Source of the DNA: Leguminivora glycinivorella | Taxonomy: Eukaryota > Arthropoda > Insecta > Lepidoptera > Tortricidae | NCBI RefSeq assembly: GCF_023078275.1 | Contig: NC_062979.1 | Location: forward strand, 21,619,848-21,683,847 | Length of the DNA: 64,000 nucleotides | Reading direction: 5' to 3' | Shown here: positions 42,005 to 53,140 of the stretch, piece after piece | How the letters are laid out: every line of letters starts with the position of its first letter | How positions within the stretch are numbered: the first letter of the stretch is position 1 | Notes under the pieces: model-generated | Databases searched by the model: none | What the model was told of the DNA's origin: nothing | Seen by the model: the letters and a program-made list of their open reading frames with translations, nothing else | Translations under genes and position numbers: made by a program

Positions 42005-43805
42005 TCTCTATAATAAAAGTAAGTGTTACGTTTTACGTGCAAAATAAAACTTCATACTTCAACATAAATTTGCAGTACACATCAAAACAGTTTATTTGTA
42101 ACACAAACAACTTACTGCAATCCATTAAATAGTGCAGTAAACAACAAAACAATCTCCCGACACATTTACACCCCCATAATTCAAAATGACTAAAAACGAA
42201 TTACACTACAAAGTTACTTGAAGTGCTTTTTACTGGCAACAAAACGTTCACAAAGAACCAGCGACTTAGAACTTGACAGTTCTTTATACGGGATGCACGG
42301 AAAGTTACAACTTTCCACCCTTGGGCGTTCGATTGTACAGGGTGTCCGTCGATTATCAATTTGAAAATATTAATTTAAGTAAAAAAATGAAAAGTTTAAA
42401 TGATTTTTTTTTGTTTTCGAGTGCGCATATTAAAGTAAAATTCATAATCCTAGGGACCAAATTGACAAGTAAGTGTGAACAAATGTTGCCACAGTTTGGC
42501 TAGTGCCGTTCTTATCGATATTAAAATTATTATTAATTCGTAGATTTAAGATGCACTTTCTAAGATCTAATTGGCAATTTGATCGGCTAATCAATATACC
42601 AACTTTTTCTGTGATCTCGACAGATCAAATGGTCCGTAGACCCCTAATTAGAGATATTTTTTTTATTTCAAAGCAACAATAATATTATATGAAAATTATG
42701 ATATACTTGCCAATGAACATTTGATATTTATGATATACTTGCCATAGCGTGACGGATACTTTATCCCCATAGACGTGATAAAATTGAAAGCATAATACAC
42801 CGGCTGGGAATGAATAATATTTTATAAAAAAGACTAGTAAAATTATTGTCGGACATGGTATTTTATTTTTTACCTACAGGCTCGGAAACCTTTTTATGTT
42901 TTGTATCCACTACCTCGAAAATAGAACAAGCCAAAATCTCTTATTTGAAACTAATATACTTATTCTTGATTTAAACTTTTCTGTTATATATACTTTACAA
43001 CTTGTCGATATATTGTTATCGATATATACCCTTCACTATTTTTATTTTGCTGTTCCTGGTAACACTTTACCTGTTAGTCATTTACCTTTACCTAATTTTA
43101 CTTTACCTACAATGAGCATATGAAAGTCAAATAAAGCTAACCCGGCTCTAACCTTTTACCACATACATATTCCGAAATCAATATAAAACTTAATGCGTTG
43201 CTTGTCTTCTCCATAAATAATGTATTTTAAAACATTTTGGGTACACTAGCAAGATTTTGCAATATAGTGTGTGTAAAGTCATACCTACATTTTATGGACA
43301 TGTAATTGTATGTCTTCCCGGTGGTACTCAAGTGTTTTGAAAAAATCTTTAGGCAGTACCTACACAAGTAATAAGCTAGATATATCAAGGAAACGTTTCA
43401 ACAGCATATATTATACACTATGCTCTGCTGACTAGCAATCAAAGGTACTAATCAATAACTGTTTTCTCCGATCGCACATCGTGTTCTAAAACTGAAAATT
43501 AATATAATAATGACATTACATTTGTTCGTACACAGGAACATCCTGTACTTTAAATCCGCTAACCGAACTATCCATTGTCTATCGCTGTTTGTCGTCAAAG
43601 GCTACAGATGCGCTTTTCATCCTTTACCTCTTCGTTGTCTGTAAACAGAGCTGAATGACTATTGTCTTGAGATCTCTTAAGACATCAGTGCATTTTCTTT
43701 AGTGGTGAAACATAAATCAAATTATTGTCCGTTACCTATTTTTTTTCCAAATTATAAATGCATGCCCTATCCACAATAGGAGCTCTGCAAAAGCAATACC
43801 AATCA
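42005..43805. other. unassigned AT-rich stretch
   Basis: Frames of about 75 codons (42273-42503 and 42896-43123) lack recognisable domains. No splice-supported gene and no clear repeat. Confidence 0.35.
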
Positions 43806-43807
43806 GC

Positions 43808-44100
43808 CATCATCCTTATGAGAGCCTGGGGTCCCCTTGTCAACTAATCCCAAGATTTGGCGTAGACACTAGTGTTACGAAAGCGACTGCCATCTGACAT
43901 TCCAACCCGAAGGGTTAACAAGGCAATTGGAAGGTCCGGTTTACTCACGATGTTTTTCCTTCACTGAAAAGCGACTGGCAAATATCAAATATCATTCTGC
44001 ACATAACTTAAGTTCGGAAAAATCATTGGTACGAATCGAGGTTCGAACCGGCGTCATCCGGATTGAAAATCACGCGCTCTTACCGCTAGGAATTAGCCAC
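43808..44100 (-). mobile_element. tRNA-derived SINE, family B, diverged
   Basis: On the minus strand the head holds CTAGCGGTAAGAGCGCG and GGTTCGAACCTCG. The body has GTGAAGGAAAAACATCGTGA, CCTTCGGGTTGGAATGTCAG and GGACCCCAGGCTCTCAT, and it ends at a GGATGATG tail. A clean copy is at 56588-56915. Confidence 0.75.
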
Positions 44101-44732
44101 ATCACATCAAAACCTATGAAAGTTACAGTATAATCTGTACTAATAGTTGTAACTATGTAAGCGCCAACCCCACAAAGCTAGATGACGTCAAGAATCAAAC
44201 TTATGAGAATTTTGATTGCTTTATCACTCGTCGCGGCCCATTTGATTAACCGCCTTACCAAACTCATACCCTCACATTTTCAAGTACTAAACTGAACCTC
44301 ATTTCTTTAAGAATAAATTGGTTATTGAAATAGAACGATAATTAGCTTGTTTATATTAATTAAGTCATATTTCAGTGAGACGCCGGCGCCGAGTTAAACG
44401 CCTTGGCGATATCCTGGCGTATGCTTTGAACGTTATTTTGAGGGGTAAAAAGAGAATGTGTGAAGTTGGAAATAATATATTACTGGATGATACGCGTAAG
44501 GGAGGTAATAATAGATTTACACTGATTAATTATAAAGAAGTTGCGGATTTTTTTGAAACAGCATATGATAGTTTAGCAGGTAGCAGGTATATATTACAAT
44601 ATGTTGTCAAACCTATAGTAAAGGAAACATGTACTATGGGTGCTCGGCGACATGTATACATATTTTTCTTTACTGTGTGTGTTCTTATCTTTGTACAATA
44701 AAGTGTATTACTACTTACTACTACTACTACAT
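44101..44732. other. unassigned stretch ending in a TAC tail
   Basis: A 108-codon plus frame (44375-44701) starts MRRRRRVKRLGDILAY and has no family that I recognise. It ends at GTACAATAAAGTGTATTACTA followed by TAC repeats, the same 3' end as at 58556 (-) and 62514 (+). The segment is probably the 3' part of a LINE or SINE. Confidence 0.4.
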
Positions 44733-44864
44733 ATCATCCTCCTTGCGTTACCCCGGTATTTGCCACGGCTCATGGGAGCCTGGGGTCCACTTTGACAACT
44801 AATCCCAAGATTTGGCGTAGGCACTACTGCCATTTGACCTTCCAACCCGGAGGGTAACTAGACA
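44733..44864 (-). mobile_element. SINE family B, 3' part only
   Basis: Minus strand: CCTCCGGGTTGGAAGGTCAA, GCCTACGCCAAATCTTGGG, CCCCAGGCTCCCATGAGCCG and a GGAGGATGAT tail. Its tail abuts the TAC tail of the preceding element. Confidence 0.65.
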
Positions 44865-45007
44865 TTATTGGATATCAGCTGCGGCTGATCCATACAAGCT
44901 GATTCCCACAGGTTTGCGTAAAATTGATGACTAGTAAAGTACCTAATGTAAAGGTAGGCTCAGCGTTGCCTAACAGAAATTTTCACCAGCCGCCACTGTT
45001 GGATATA

Positions 45008-45125
45008 CATATTATGTACACATAAATACAGACATATAGAAAATATCCGTGACTTATAAAATATCTCTCTGTTTTTCACACAAATACCTAAATGTCTTTA
45101 CCGAGGTTCGAAATCAGGACCATCG
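45008..45125 (-). mobile_element. SINE family A, decayed
   Basis: ATACAGACATATAGAAAATA, then TTCACACAAATACCTAAATG and CGAGGTTCGAAATCAGGACC match the head half of the family with many changes. Confidence 0.5.
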
Positions 45126-45465
45126 AAACAATTGACAGTTATAAACCAAAATAATTATTCTTTTCTTTATTTCTTTAGCACCCAGAGGAATCGTCCAGGA
45201 AAACTCAACGAACATAACTGGATACCACCAGCAGCCTGTTTCTCGAATGTTACAAGTCAACAAGTCTACAAGTTTACAATTAATCAAAATTTGTACAAGT
45301 GTATTTTTATCCTGTTTCTCAAAGTCATGTTTATTACAAGTCCGTTTCATCTAATTGGAAAATAGGTTTGTTTACATGCAAAAAGGATAAGTATAGGATG
45401 ACCTCTTTAAATGTTATCTTAATGTCACTCCATTGTCACTCTGTCATATGCGCGTAATCTTTAAT

Positions 45466-45605
45466 AGTATTTTATGCAACTGGCGTTTAAGTGAGGTCAA
45501 AAAGGACGAGTGGCGTGAGTAACAATCTGAGGCGAAGCCGAAAATTGTTAATAAAAATGCCACGAGTATTTTTTGACTCAGTTAAACACCGTTGCATATA
45601 ATACT
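45466..45605. mobile_element. MITE with about 45-bp arms inside the insertion
   Basis: AGTATTTTATGCAACTGGCG and its counterpart CACCGTTGCATATAATACT pair, as do AGGTCAAAAAGGACGAGTGG and CCACGAGTATTTTTTGACT. Non-coding. Confidence 0.65.
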
Positions 45606-45743
45606 TTTTCTACGACCATTCAATTGGTTTTTCATAGTTTTCTAGAATTACTTTCGTGAAATTAGCACTGTTTCCTGTATTTTCACTTGTCGGCCTCCCC
45701 TCTGTTCCTGCACTCACCCTGCCGCCCGCACTCCCCCGTGCGG

Positions 45744-45857
45744 CCGCCAGCCCCCGGCGCCCCGCCAACCCCGCTATATCTATTAAAGGCTTCCTAACAA
45801 TGCTTTAAGAGCTATAGCTCTTAAAGCAGCGATATATATCGCTGGGCGGGGGCTGGC
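45744..45857. repeat. GC-rich foldback with perfect central palindromes
   Basis: The outer arms GCCAGCCCCCG and CGGGGGCTGGC pair. Inside are a perfect 28-bp palindrome at 45801-45828 (half-site TGCTTTAAGAGCTA) and a perfect 14-bp palindrome, GCGATATATATCGC, at 45829-45842. No gene. Confidence 0.75.
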
Positions 45858-46111
45858 ATCTTTTATGTAGGGTTTTAAAGATCTATGCACGACACTGTAA
45901 ATCACGAATAACACTACGGGAGTAGAAAAAATTTATTACCTACTTGTGTGTTGTGTGTTTAGAAAATAGGTTTGTTTACATGCAAAAAGGATAAGTGTAG
46001 GATGACCTCTTTAAATGTTATCTTAATGTCACTCCATTGTCACTCTGTCATATGCGCGTAATCTTTATTTATTACCTACTTGTGTGTTGTGTGTTTAAAC
46101 ATTTATTGAAA

Positions 46112-47066
46112 ATGAGTAAAGCAGGATAGCAAAATCGCAGTACTTAGCAAAATCCGCGATGCAAATATATCCTTTTTGGGCAATTTTCGGATAGCCTCAC
46201 AGAAGACAAGAAATCGAAAGAGTGGACGAAAATTTCTAACTTTGGCAAATCTTTGGCACTAATCCCATAAGACAAAGATTTTACTTACGTCCGGGACGTA
46301 TTTTGGTCTAATATAAAACGGGCGACATTGGTATGTGAATTGGGCACCTACTTACAAATATAGGTTTGAGTTTTACTTGATTTGACAATATTTTAATGTT
46401 TCAAAAAATCTGCTCTAGAATCAAACAGGCCGATTGATAGATAATTGACTGACTCTTTTAAATTTCAGACTAAAAAGGACAATGCAAATAAAACTGGCTC
46501 CGTAGGTGGAAAAAATAAAAAGAAGACCCCCCTGGACGATATTGTCCTAGAAATAATTGGCATACATTCACCAATTTTGGAAGGCCTAGGGCTACCGGAC
46601 CCCATGGCTCAGCCCAAAGCCTCCCCATTCTCAAGTAATCATGAAAAAAAAAGAACTTAACAGTACCGAATTTGACGCAGCGGTACCTCAAAATAAAATC
46701 GACAATAACAAGCGTAAGTATAAAGGTGTATGTTTATTAAGTACTTAGTTTTGCTTTTTTAGATAATAAACATGATGTTTACATATTCACATTTTATTTT
46801 CAGATAAGCGGTATGTCACGGCGACATCGACATCAAAGTCGGAATTCGAATATGAGACAACTCTGAAAAATGAAAACTCGAGTTACTCGTACAATTAGAG
46901 TTTTTGCAGCAGGCTGCAGAACCATAAAATGAAGTTGGAAATATATGAAATGGAACAGCGTTTAAATCTTCCTCGTTCCGAGTTCACTTATACGATTGTG
47001 ACTGAAAGAAACGACTCAACAAACGAAGACGCCACGCAGCCCACGTATTCAGAGATGACACAATGA
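46112..47066 (+). pseudogene. decayed three-exon gene, zeste-type Myb/SANT-like protein
   Basis: Three exon-like pieces are joined by introns with GT...AG borders: 46112-46330, 46469-46713 and 46804-47066. Exon 1 ends with KKSKEWTKISNFGKSLALIP, then FTYVRDVFWSNIKRATL. Across the first junction the frame continues TKKDNANKTGSVGG, then LDDIVLEIIGIHSPILEGLG. This W..I..F....L..WSNIKR.T...(TGGG-like)...V.EII order resembles zeste / MSANTD-type Myb-like DNA-binding proteins. Exon 3 has HKMKLEIYEMEQRLNLPRSE, a typical short coiled tail, to a stop. Damage includes early stops in exon 1 (TAG near 46125, TAA near 46278), a frameshift in an A-run near 46650, and stops or indels near 46898 and 46926. 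Probably a dead host gene or transposon accessory gene. Family by motif memory. Confidence 0.55.
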
Positions 47067-47252
47067 AACACATTTCCTATTAGTTTACATCTATAGTTGC
47101 ATGTTAGTCTGCCACCGAAGTAGTATAATAAAATGTCATCTGCAACGCATCGCTATCAAATTCCTCTAGTTGACCGTAAACAATCTCCCCTCCTGTCAAA
47201 CGTCTCCAGAGAAATAAACTGGCCTCATTTGAGACAAACGCAATCCGTTGAA

Positions 47253-47311
47253 TGAATGAATGAATGAATGAATGAATGAATGAATGATTTGAATGAATGA
47301 ATGATTTATTC
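47253..47311 (-). repeat. (ATTC)n tail of the CR1-like LINE
   Basis: On the minus strand the LINE ends TGTGAATAAATCATTCATTC and continues as ATTC repeats. Such short-repeat tails, instead of poly(A), are usual for CR1-like elements. Confidence 0.7.
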
Positions 47312-47501
47312 ACAAGAACATACATATAAGATACAGATACAGGGCATGTACTTATATACTATATTCTGCCATTCGGCATGTGAAATTTGATTGTATTCAT
47401 GCAAGAAACAGAAGTACTGAGCTACCTTTTCGTGCATAAACACAGGTTTGACATTGACTGCTGTCATTTATGCCAAATAACAGTTGATACCAAATCTAAT
47501 A

Positions 47502-50443
47502 TTAAAACTTAAAACTAAAGAAATCGTCTAGGGAATAAAAGCAACAATCACACAATAACTTATACAGTTTGTTTTTGAAATCCGTATAAGTAAGGGTCTT
47601 TAAATATGCTGGAATTTTATTATATATTCTAATACCCATAATGTAGGCACTTTTCCTTCTGACTAGTAGATTATGCGATGGCACTGTCATTTGGAATTGC
47701 CGTACAGGTCTATTGACAACATTTTTTATAGCAGGAAACAAGTCTGGGTTCTGCTTGACAAACAGTGACATTTCATATATGTAAAGGGAGGTCAGAGTTA
47801 GGAGTCCAAGTTTAGGAAATAAAGGCTTACAGGTTTCTATGTATCCTACTCCACAGATGGCCCTAATACATTTTTTTTGTGCAATGAACACTTGATCGGC
47901 ATTTACTGAATTACCCCACATGATGATACCGTAACGTAAGACGGACGCGACATAGCCATGGTAGGTCATTAAGGCTGTGTCCAAGGACACTGTTTGTTTC
48001 AGTTTCCACAGAGCAAAACGAAACTTATTAATTTTTTGGCATATATTCGCAATATGATTTTTCCAACAGCAGTATGTGTCTAGCGTTAGGCCCAAAAATG
48101 TGGTATAATTTACTTCCTCTACGTTAACACCACAATAGCTTACTTTCACACTATGTGATTTAGCTTTGTAAGATCTAAACTGCATAAATTTAGTTTTATT
48201 TAAATTTATCTTTAAATTATTGTAGGTCAGCCAGGTGATTACATCTTGCAATACTGTATTAATATTCGATTCAAAATTATTTATGTCAGTACCTTTGACC
48301 ACAATTGTTGTATCATCGGCAAATAGTATACATTCATGTTTTGTAACCTCAGGTAAGTCGTTAATATAGCAAAGAAATAGAAGTGGCCCCAAAATGCTAC
48401 CCTGTGGTACACCAAATGAGTTTAGTTTGTATTCTGACTTAAAAGACTTACGTTCACATTTTTCTAATCTATCGATTTGTGTGCACTGCATTCTGTCTGA
48501 TAAGTAAGTTGTTAGCCATGAAAGAGGCAGACCACGGACGCCTTGCTTTTCTAGTTTATTTAGTAGTTGCCTATGACACACAGTGTCAAACGCTTTAGTC
48601 ATGTCAAGAAATAACACACCTACAGGCATGCCTTTATCAATGCAATCCGTAATTTTATTATTGAGGTGAAAATTTGCTAAAGCTGTATTTCTTTTTTCCT
48701 AAACCCATACTGTTCTTGTTTCAGGATCTCATATTTATTAAAAAACAACTCCAGTCGATTGTACATCGTACGTTCGTAAATTTTCGAAATTACTGGAATC
48801 AGAGTTATTGGCCTATAGTTATCTATGTTTAGTTTGTCACCTTTTTTAAAAATAGGTTTAACTATAGACATTTTTAGTGCTGTAGGGAATTGGCCTTGTT
48901 CAAAAGATAGATTAATTAAGTAAGACAAATGAAATGAGATGACAGGTGAGATTAGTTTTAGAATTTTGGATGGTATCTCATCATATCCTGTGGAGCCAGT
49001 ATTTTTAAGGGAGCGAATGATTTTGTCTATTTCATACGGATCAGTTGGCGTCAAAAATATGCTATGATTACAATTAATTACTGGCTCTAAATTTGATCGT
49101 GGGCGATTAAAATTAGGTGCAATATTATTATTAATGTTAATAAAGTAATCATTAAACTCTTCAGCAATTTTCTGACCTATGTGTATTTGATTGTTATGTT
49201 TGTCTCTAATCCTTGTTATTTCTTTTTTGTGACCACTATTAAAATTTCCTTTTATAACATTCCATGCAGCCCGACATTTATTTGGCGCATTCATAATAAA
49301 TGTTGTATTTCGCTCTTTTTGCGCGTGTACAATGCATTTTCTTAATGTTCGTGTGTAATTAACAAGTTTCATTCTATTCGTTTCCTTATTTATCTTAGAT
49401 GATTGATATTCGATATACAATTTTCTTTTTTTAACACAACATTGTCTCAGGGATTTAGTAATCCATGACTTGCGACTTTTTTTATTTGAAATCTTTACTC
49501 TTATTTTAGGAAAACATAAGTTATGGAAAAGAATCAATAAATCGTGAAATAAAGAGAACGACTTGTCAGCACAGTTTTCTTCATAAATTTGTGAGAAAGA
49601 AAGGCTTGTTATACATTTTTGAAATTTTTCCATATTTTCTGTGCTGTAGTCCCTCTTTGTGATGTAGCCTGACCAATTTTTTACATATGTTCCGATCCTA
49701 AACGTCGCTATCTGGCAGGTATCGTGATCGGAGAGACCCAGTTGAAGTGTCTCACCTTTTCCGGACTTGATGTTGCTAATGATATGATCAATGCAGCTAT
49801 TTTTTCGCGTTGGGCTCTGAATATGACGATACATATTGTAATTATCTAATAGGCTAATGTAATCTAGCGTTGTTTTATTATCAATAAGTGTGTTGATGTT
49901 TATATCGCCGCAGACGATTATCTTTTTATTACGTTTCGATCGCAAAGAGCTTAAAAGTTTATTTAATTGCTCATGGAAGATACTAACATTTGAGTCAGGA
50001 GTTCTATATACACAAACAACAATTATATCCATGTTTACTAACTCTATTCCACAACATTCAAATTCCTTTTCAATTGCAAATTTAGCTATAGAAGTTAGGT
50101 TATTATACTCTAGGTTTTTATTTACTAGGATGCAAACTCCTCCTCTCTTTTTTGATCTAGAAAATATTGATGCTAGTTCGTAGTCCTTCAACACAAGATT
50201 ATCTTCCGAGCCCGCACTTAAAAACGTTTCACTAAAGCAAAGAACACTAAGTGACATATTTTTAGTTTGTAGTTCATCTAGTATAATTTCAATCTCATCT
50301 CGTTTTGTAAGAATTCCGGCTATATTTTGATGGAACACTCGAAATATGTTACGTTGCGACACGAAAAAATTTATCCGTCTCAGCTTTTTCAGATTGCTCG
50401 TCGTCTTCTGTGCTGTTAATTTGATGTAACGATATAAATTCAT
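47502..50443 (-). pseudogene. CR1-like LINE ORF2: endonuclease and reverse transcriptase, one frameshift
   Basis: The N-terminal frame (50443-48677) carries an AP-type endonuclease: FHQNIAGILTKRDEI, CFSETFL, GGVCILVNK, VCVYRTPDS, IIVCGDININ, SPTRKNSCIDHII and GLSDHDTC. The reverse transcriptase then begins: TGYDEIPSKILK, KPIFKKGDKLNIDNYRPITL, EQYGFRKK. The frame breaks near 48690 in an A-rich run. It resumes one base out of phase (to 47502) with LFLDMTKAFDTVCHRQLLNK, GVPQGSILGPLLFLCYINDL, the catalytic FADDTTIV, FLGLTLD and a C-terminal LRYGIIMWGNS region. One missing A would explain the break, which could be a real mutation or an assembly slip. The start overlaps ORF1 by 95 bases in another frame, so ORF2 is probably translated by reinitiation. 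Clade by order and motifs: CR1/jockey group. Confidence 0.85.
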
Positions 50444-52217
50444 CTACAGTGGCAAGAATATTCTGCACTCCTATATTCAGTAATTTTCCAGAGAATTCCG
50501 AAAAAAGATCCAGAGTCAAATTCGCGTTTGAATCAGAAAAGAGACCATATCCATGGGTTGACATGTCTCGATTGAGGAGTGTATTAAATACCTCTACTCT
50601 GTAGTTATATATTGGCGAACCGCATATATATGTCGGCGCTGCTAAAATTAAATTAGTGTTAGTGACTTCTTCTAGCATTGCTCTTATAGTTTCTACGAGT
50701 GATTTGTAATTGTGTGTATTAATAAAATCATCTTCTCCGATCATCACTACACAATAGTCGTTTTTGGTGTATCCAGATAACTTATTTTGTATGTTTTCTA
50801 GTAAGGTTACTATTCCAGCACCAGGAGTTAGATAGTGACAGAGCTCAAACTTCTTGAAGAAGTCATATCTGTTTATGTTTTGTAGTATTCTTAATCTTTT
50901 GTTGCTTGATATGATGCATAATTTATTGCGCTTCTGGCTATTTGTTTCTCCAACCTGCACACTTGTTCTATTTATTGGTTTGTTATATTCTTTAGTACTC
51001 TGTGCATTTATTTTTTGAGTGCCTTTTGATATGTTTAGTTCTTGTTCTAGTTTTTTAATAGTATTATTAAGTAAAGAGATATCCCGCTGTGCAACAGACA
51101 GTTCATTTTGTAAACATTTTATTTTCGTTTCTAGAGCCAGGGTAATGGCCGTTCCAACTTCTAGTGACTTTGCAGAAGCATCATTAGATATACTCTGTCT
51201 TTTGTTTTTTAATTGTGGGCTTTTACAAATAGTTTTAAGTGTTTGCGACTCGCGAGTGAGCTTTTCTACCTGACGGCTTAGGTCGTTTCTTTCAATAATT
51301 ATATTATATAACTCATTTTCAGTGGTACTCAGTTCCAATTTCAGTTTTTGAATTTCTAATCTTAATTCTTTAACTTCATCGCTGTCAACCGATACATTCA
51401 TGCTTTTGGACATGCTGTCATTCGCATATTGAAAAGATTCATTCAAATTATCCGATTGTGTTCCTAAATCTATGGATTTGGATTTAACCACTGTGCTTGG
51501 CCTTGTCGGAGTATCTTCAACAACATTAATTTCGTTTATGGAGCTGTCATTGCCAACTTCTTCTTCAGAACTTTTTTCAGGAGACGAGGTCGGAGTTTTT
51601 TCATCAGGAAGCATTCCTATGATGATGCTGTGTGGATTTGGTGTATTATTGCATATATTTGAAGTGATTTCTTCTGCTGGTAATGGGTTCAGAGTGTCTG
51701 TTAGGGATTCAGTAGTTTCGGCATCCTCAGATACGACATGAGGGCTTGCTGAGTTTCCTGTTGTCTCTTTCTCCGGAGCTTCAGATCTAGGTACTGGTGT
51801 GGTACCTTCAGGTGAAGATGATGTGGCTTTTCTTTCTTTTTGAGGAGTGAGCGAGGATTTAGGTGTGGCCTCGAATGAAGTATCTTTTGAAGTTTCTTCT
51901 GCGGCAGATGTTGGCGTTCCTTCAATAGGTATAGTCATCTTCTTGGCTTTAGTAATACCTTTTCTCTTTAGATTTTTGACGTCAGTTTTATTTTTATTTT
52001 CTACGCACACTTTACATTTCCATTTACTTTTTGATTCCCTTTGACTCCTCATACGATATAATTTTTCTGAATAGCCGGCACAGTTAAACTCGTATCTATT
52101 GTTGCAAGACGTACACAGTATCGTGTCTTTAATTTCAACAATTTTATTGCATTTAAAGCAAGCTGTATTCGCCTTATCATCTGTGCTTAATACTTTTGAA
52201 TTTATTTTCTTCGACAT
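50349..52217 (-). CDS. CR1-like LINE ORF1: PHD-type finger and SGNH-like domain
   Basis: An intact 622-codon frame upstream of ORF2. Residues about 18-75 form a PHD-like zinc finger (CFKC...CTSC...C...WKCKVC). Residues about 90-290 are Ser/Thr/Pro/Glu-rich and look disordered. Residues about 285-400 are Lys/Glu/Leu-rich with heptads, a likely coiled coil. The C-terminal part (about 430-600) has HYLTPGAGIVTLLENI and VVMIGEDDFINTHNY, resembling the SGNH esterase-like domain known from CR1 ORF1 proteins. The usual Gly-Asp-Ser nucleophile motif is not evident, so hydrolase activity is doubtful. ORF1 proteins of this type bind LINE RNA in ribonucleoprotein particles. I use the first ATG, followed at once by SKKINSKVL. 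The start of the element is not defined, near 52330. Confidence 0.8.
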   Translation of the reverse strand: MSKKINSKVLSTDDKANTACFKCNKIVEIKDTILCTSCNNRYEFNCAGYSEKLYRMRSQRESKSKWKCKVCVENKNKTDVKNLKRKGITKAKKMTIPIEGTPTSAAEETSKDTSFEATPKSSLTPQKERKATSSSPEGTTPVPRSEAPEKETTGNSASPHVVSEDAETTESLTDTLNPLPAEEITSNICNNTPNPHSIIIGMLPDEKTPTSSPEKSSEEEVGNDSSINEINVVEDTPTRPSTVVKSKSIDLGTQSDNLNESFQYANDSMSKSMNVSVDSDEVKELRLEIQKLKLELSTTENELYNIIIERNDLSRQVEKLTRESQTLKTICKSPQLKNKRQSISNDASAKSLEVGTAITLALETKIKCLQNELSVAQRDISLLNNTIKKLEQELNISKGTQKINAQSTKEYNKPINRTSVQVGETNSQKRNKLCIISSNKRLRILQNINRYDFFKKFELCHYLTPGAGIVTLLENIQNKLSGYTKNDYCVVMIGEDDFINTHNYKSLVETIRAMLEEVTNTNLILAAPTYICGSPIYNYRVEVFNTLLNRDMSTHGYGLFSDSNANLTLDLFSEFSGKLLNIGVQNILATVDEFISLHQINSTEDDEQSEKAETDKFFRVAT

Positions 52218-52335
52218 ATTTGTGGCAGTCTACTCGAACGTAAAATTTACGAAGTTTCTGAACGCAACCATAAACGTCACAGCGTTAGATGTCAGAACTC
52301 GTGCGCATAGCTGACAGTTGACAGTTCGTCACAAT

Positions 52336-52787
52336 TTGCCGGTAATTACCGTGTTTATTTTGTAGATTTTTTAATGTAATTAGCAGTTAATTTTGAAAAG
52401 TTTCCATGTGTGAGTGTGGCAATCTATTGTCGGATTTGGTTATTGGTAGAAAATGTGTTTAAAAGGCTCACCCAGGAGATGCTTTTTTACCAAACAGTGG
52501 GGCTTTTGGTCCAGTCCGAGTTTTTCTTGTGTCTTTTGGAGATTTGGATAAGTTTCAGCAATATTTAAGGTAATAATCATCAGGAGCTTTGTTTACGTAG
52601 ACTTATATCTTTCACGCACACACGCACGTTTAATTCGTTACGCGGCAACCCCCCAACGATTACGATCAAGGCGTTTGGGATTAAAAGAAAATTAAACGTT
52701 AGAGACTAACCGTCAACCCCAAGCATCCACATCTAACAAACTTTATCTGCGGGTCTGTACACCCTTGCGAGCAAAATAAACCAGTCT
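52336..52787. other. 5' flank of the LINE, unassigned
   Basis: No gene recognised. The 5' end of the LINE lies somewhere before 52336, but no target duplication could be set. Confidence 0.35.
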
Positions 52788-53138
52788 ATGGTTTTAGTGT
52801 CACGCGGACCGACCGCGCGGAGCGATTCGCACGACTAATTTGTATGAGTCGATGTTGTCGTCCGCGCGTATCCGCTTTACTCTAAAACGCTCCCGAATAT
52901 ACATATTAGCAGTGCGGCTCACTCCGCGTTTCTTCCGTACATTCGTTCGCGGCCCATAAAGTTTGACAACCTTCACGCTGCGCAATAGAACTCAATGTCG
53001 CAGCATGCAGTCCGTTGACAGGTAACCTGTCACTCACTCTCAACAACCGTTGTTGAGAGTGAGCCTTCTGTACTTGTACTTTTATATATTCTGTGATATT
53101 AGTCCGGTGCGGATCGCTCCGCGTGACAATAAAACCAG
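52788..53138. mobile_element. MITE with GTGTCACGCGGA ends
   Basis: TATGGTTTTAGTGTCACGCG at the left pairs with CGCGTGACAATAAAACCAG at the right (about 20 bp, few mismatches). The inside is GC-rich and includes TCAACAACCGTTGTTGA, itself palindromic. Non-coding. Confidence 0.55.
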
Positions 53139-53140
53139 CC

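Larger units (their letters stand above)
45358..46097 (+). repeat. 136-bp tandem duplication, one copy split by a 468-bp insertion
   Basis: GAAAATAGGTTTGTTTACAT...GCGCGTAATCTTTA occurs at 45358-45463 and 45962-46067. The block TTTATTACCTACTTGTGTGT...GTTTA follows directly in the second copy (46068-46097). In the first copy it follows only after 468 inserted bases (45932-45961). I see one difference between the 106-bp parts. The insertion adds no visible target duplication. Confidence 0.8.

Noticed and set aside
44375..44701. Host gene with a 108-codon frame
   Set aside because: No domain, no splice support, and it leads straight into a TAC-tailed retroposon 3' end.
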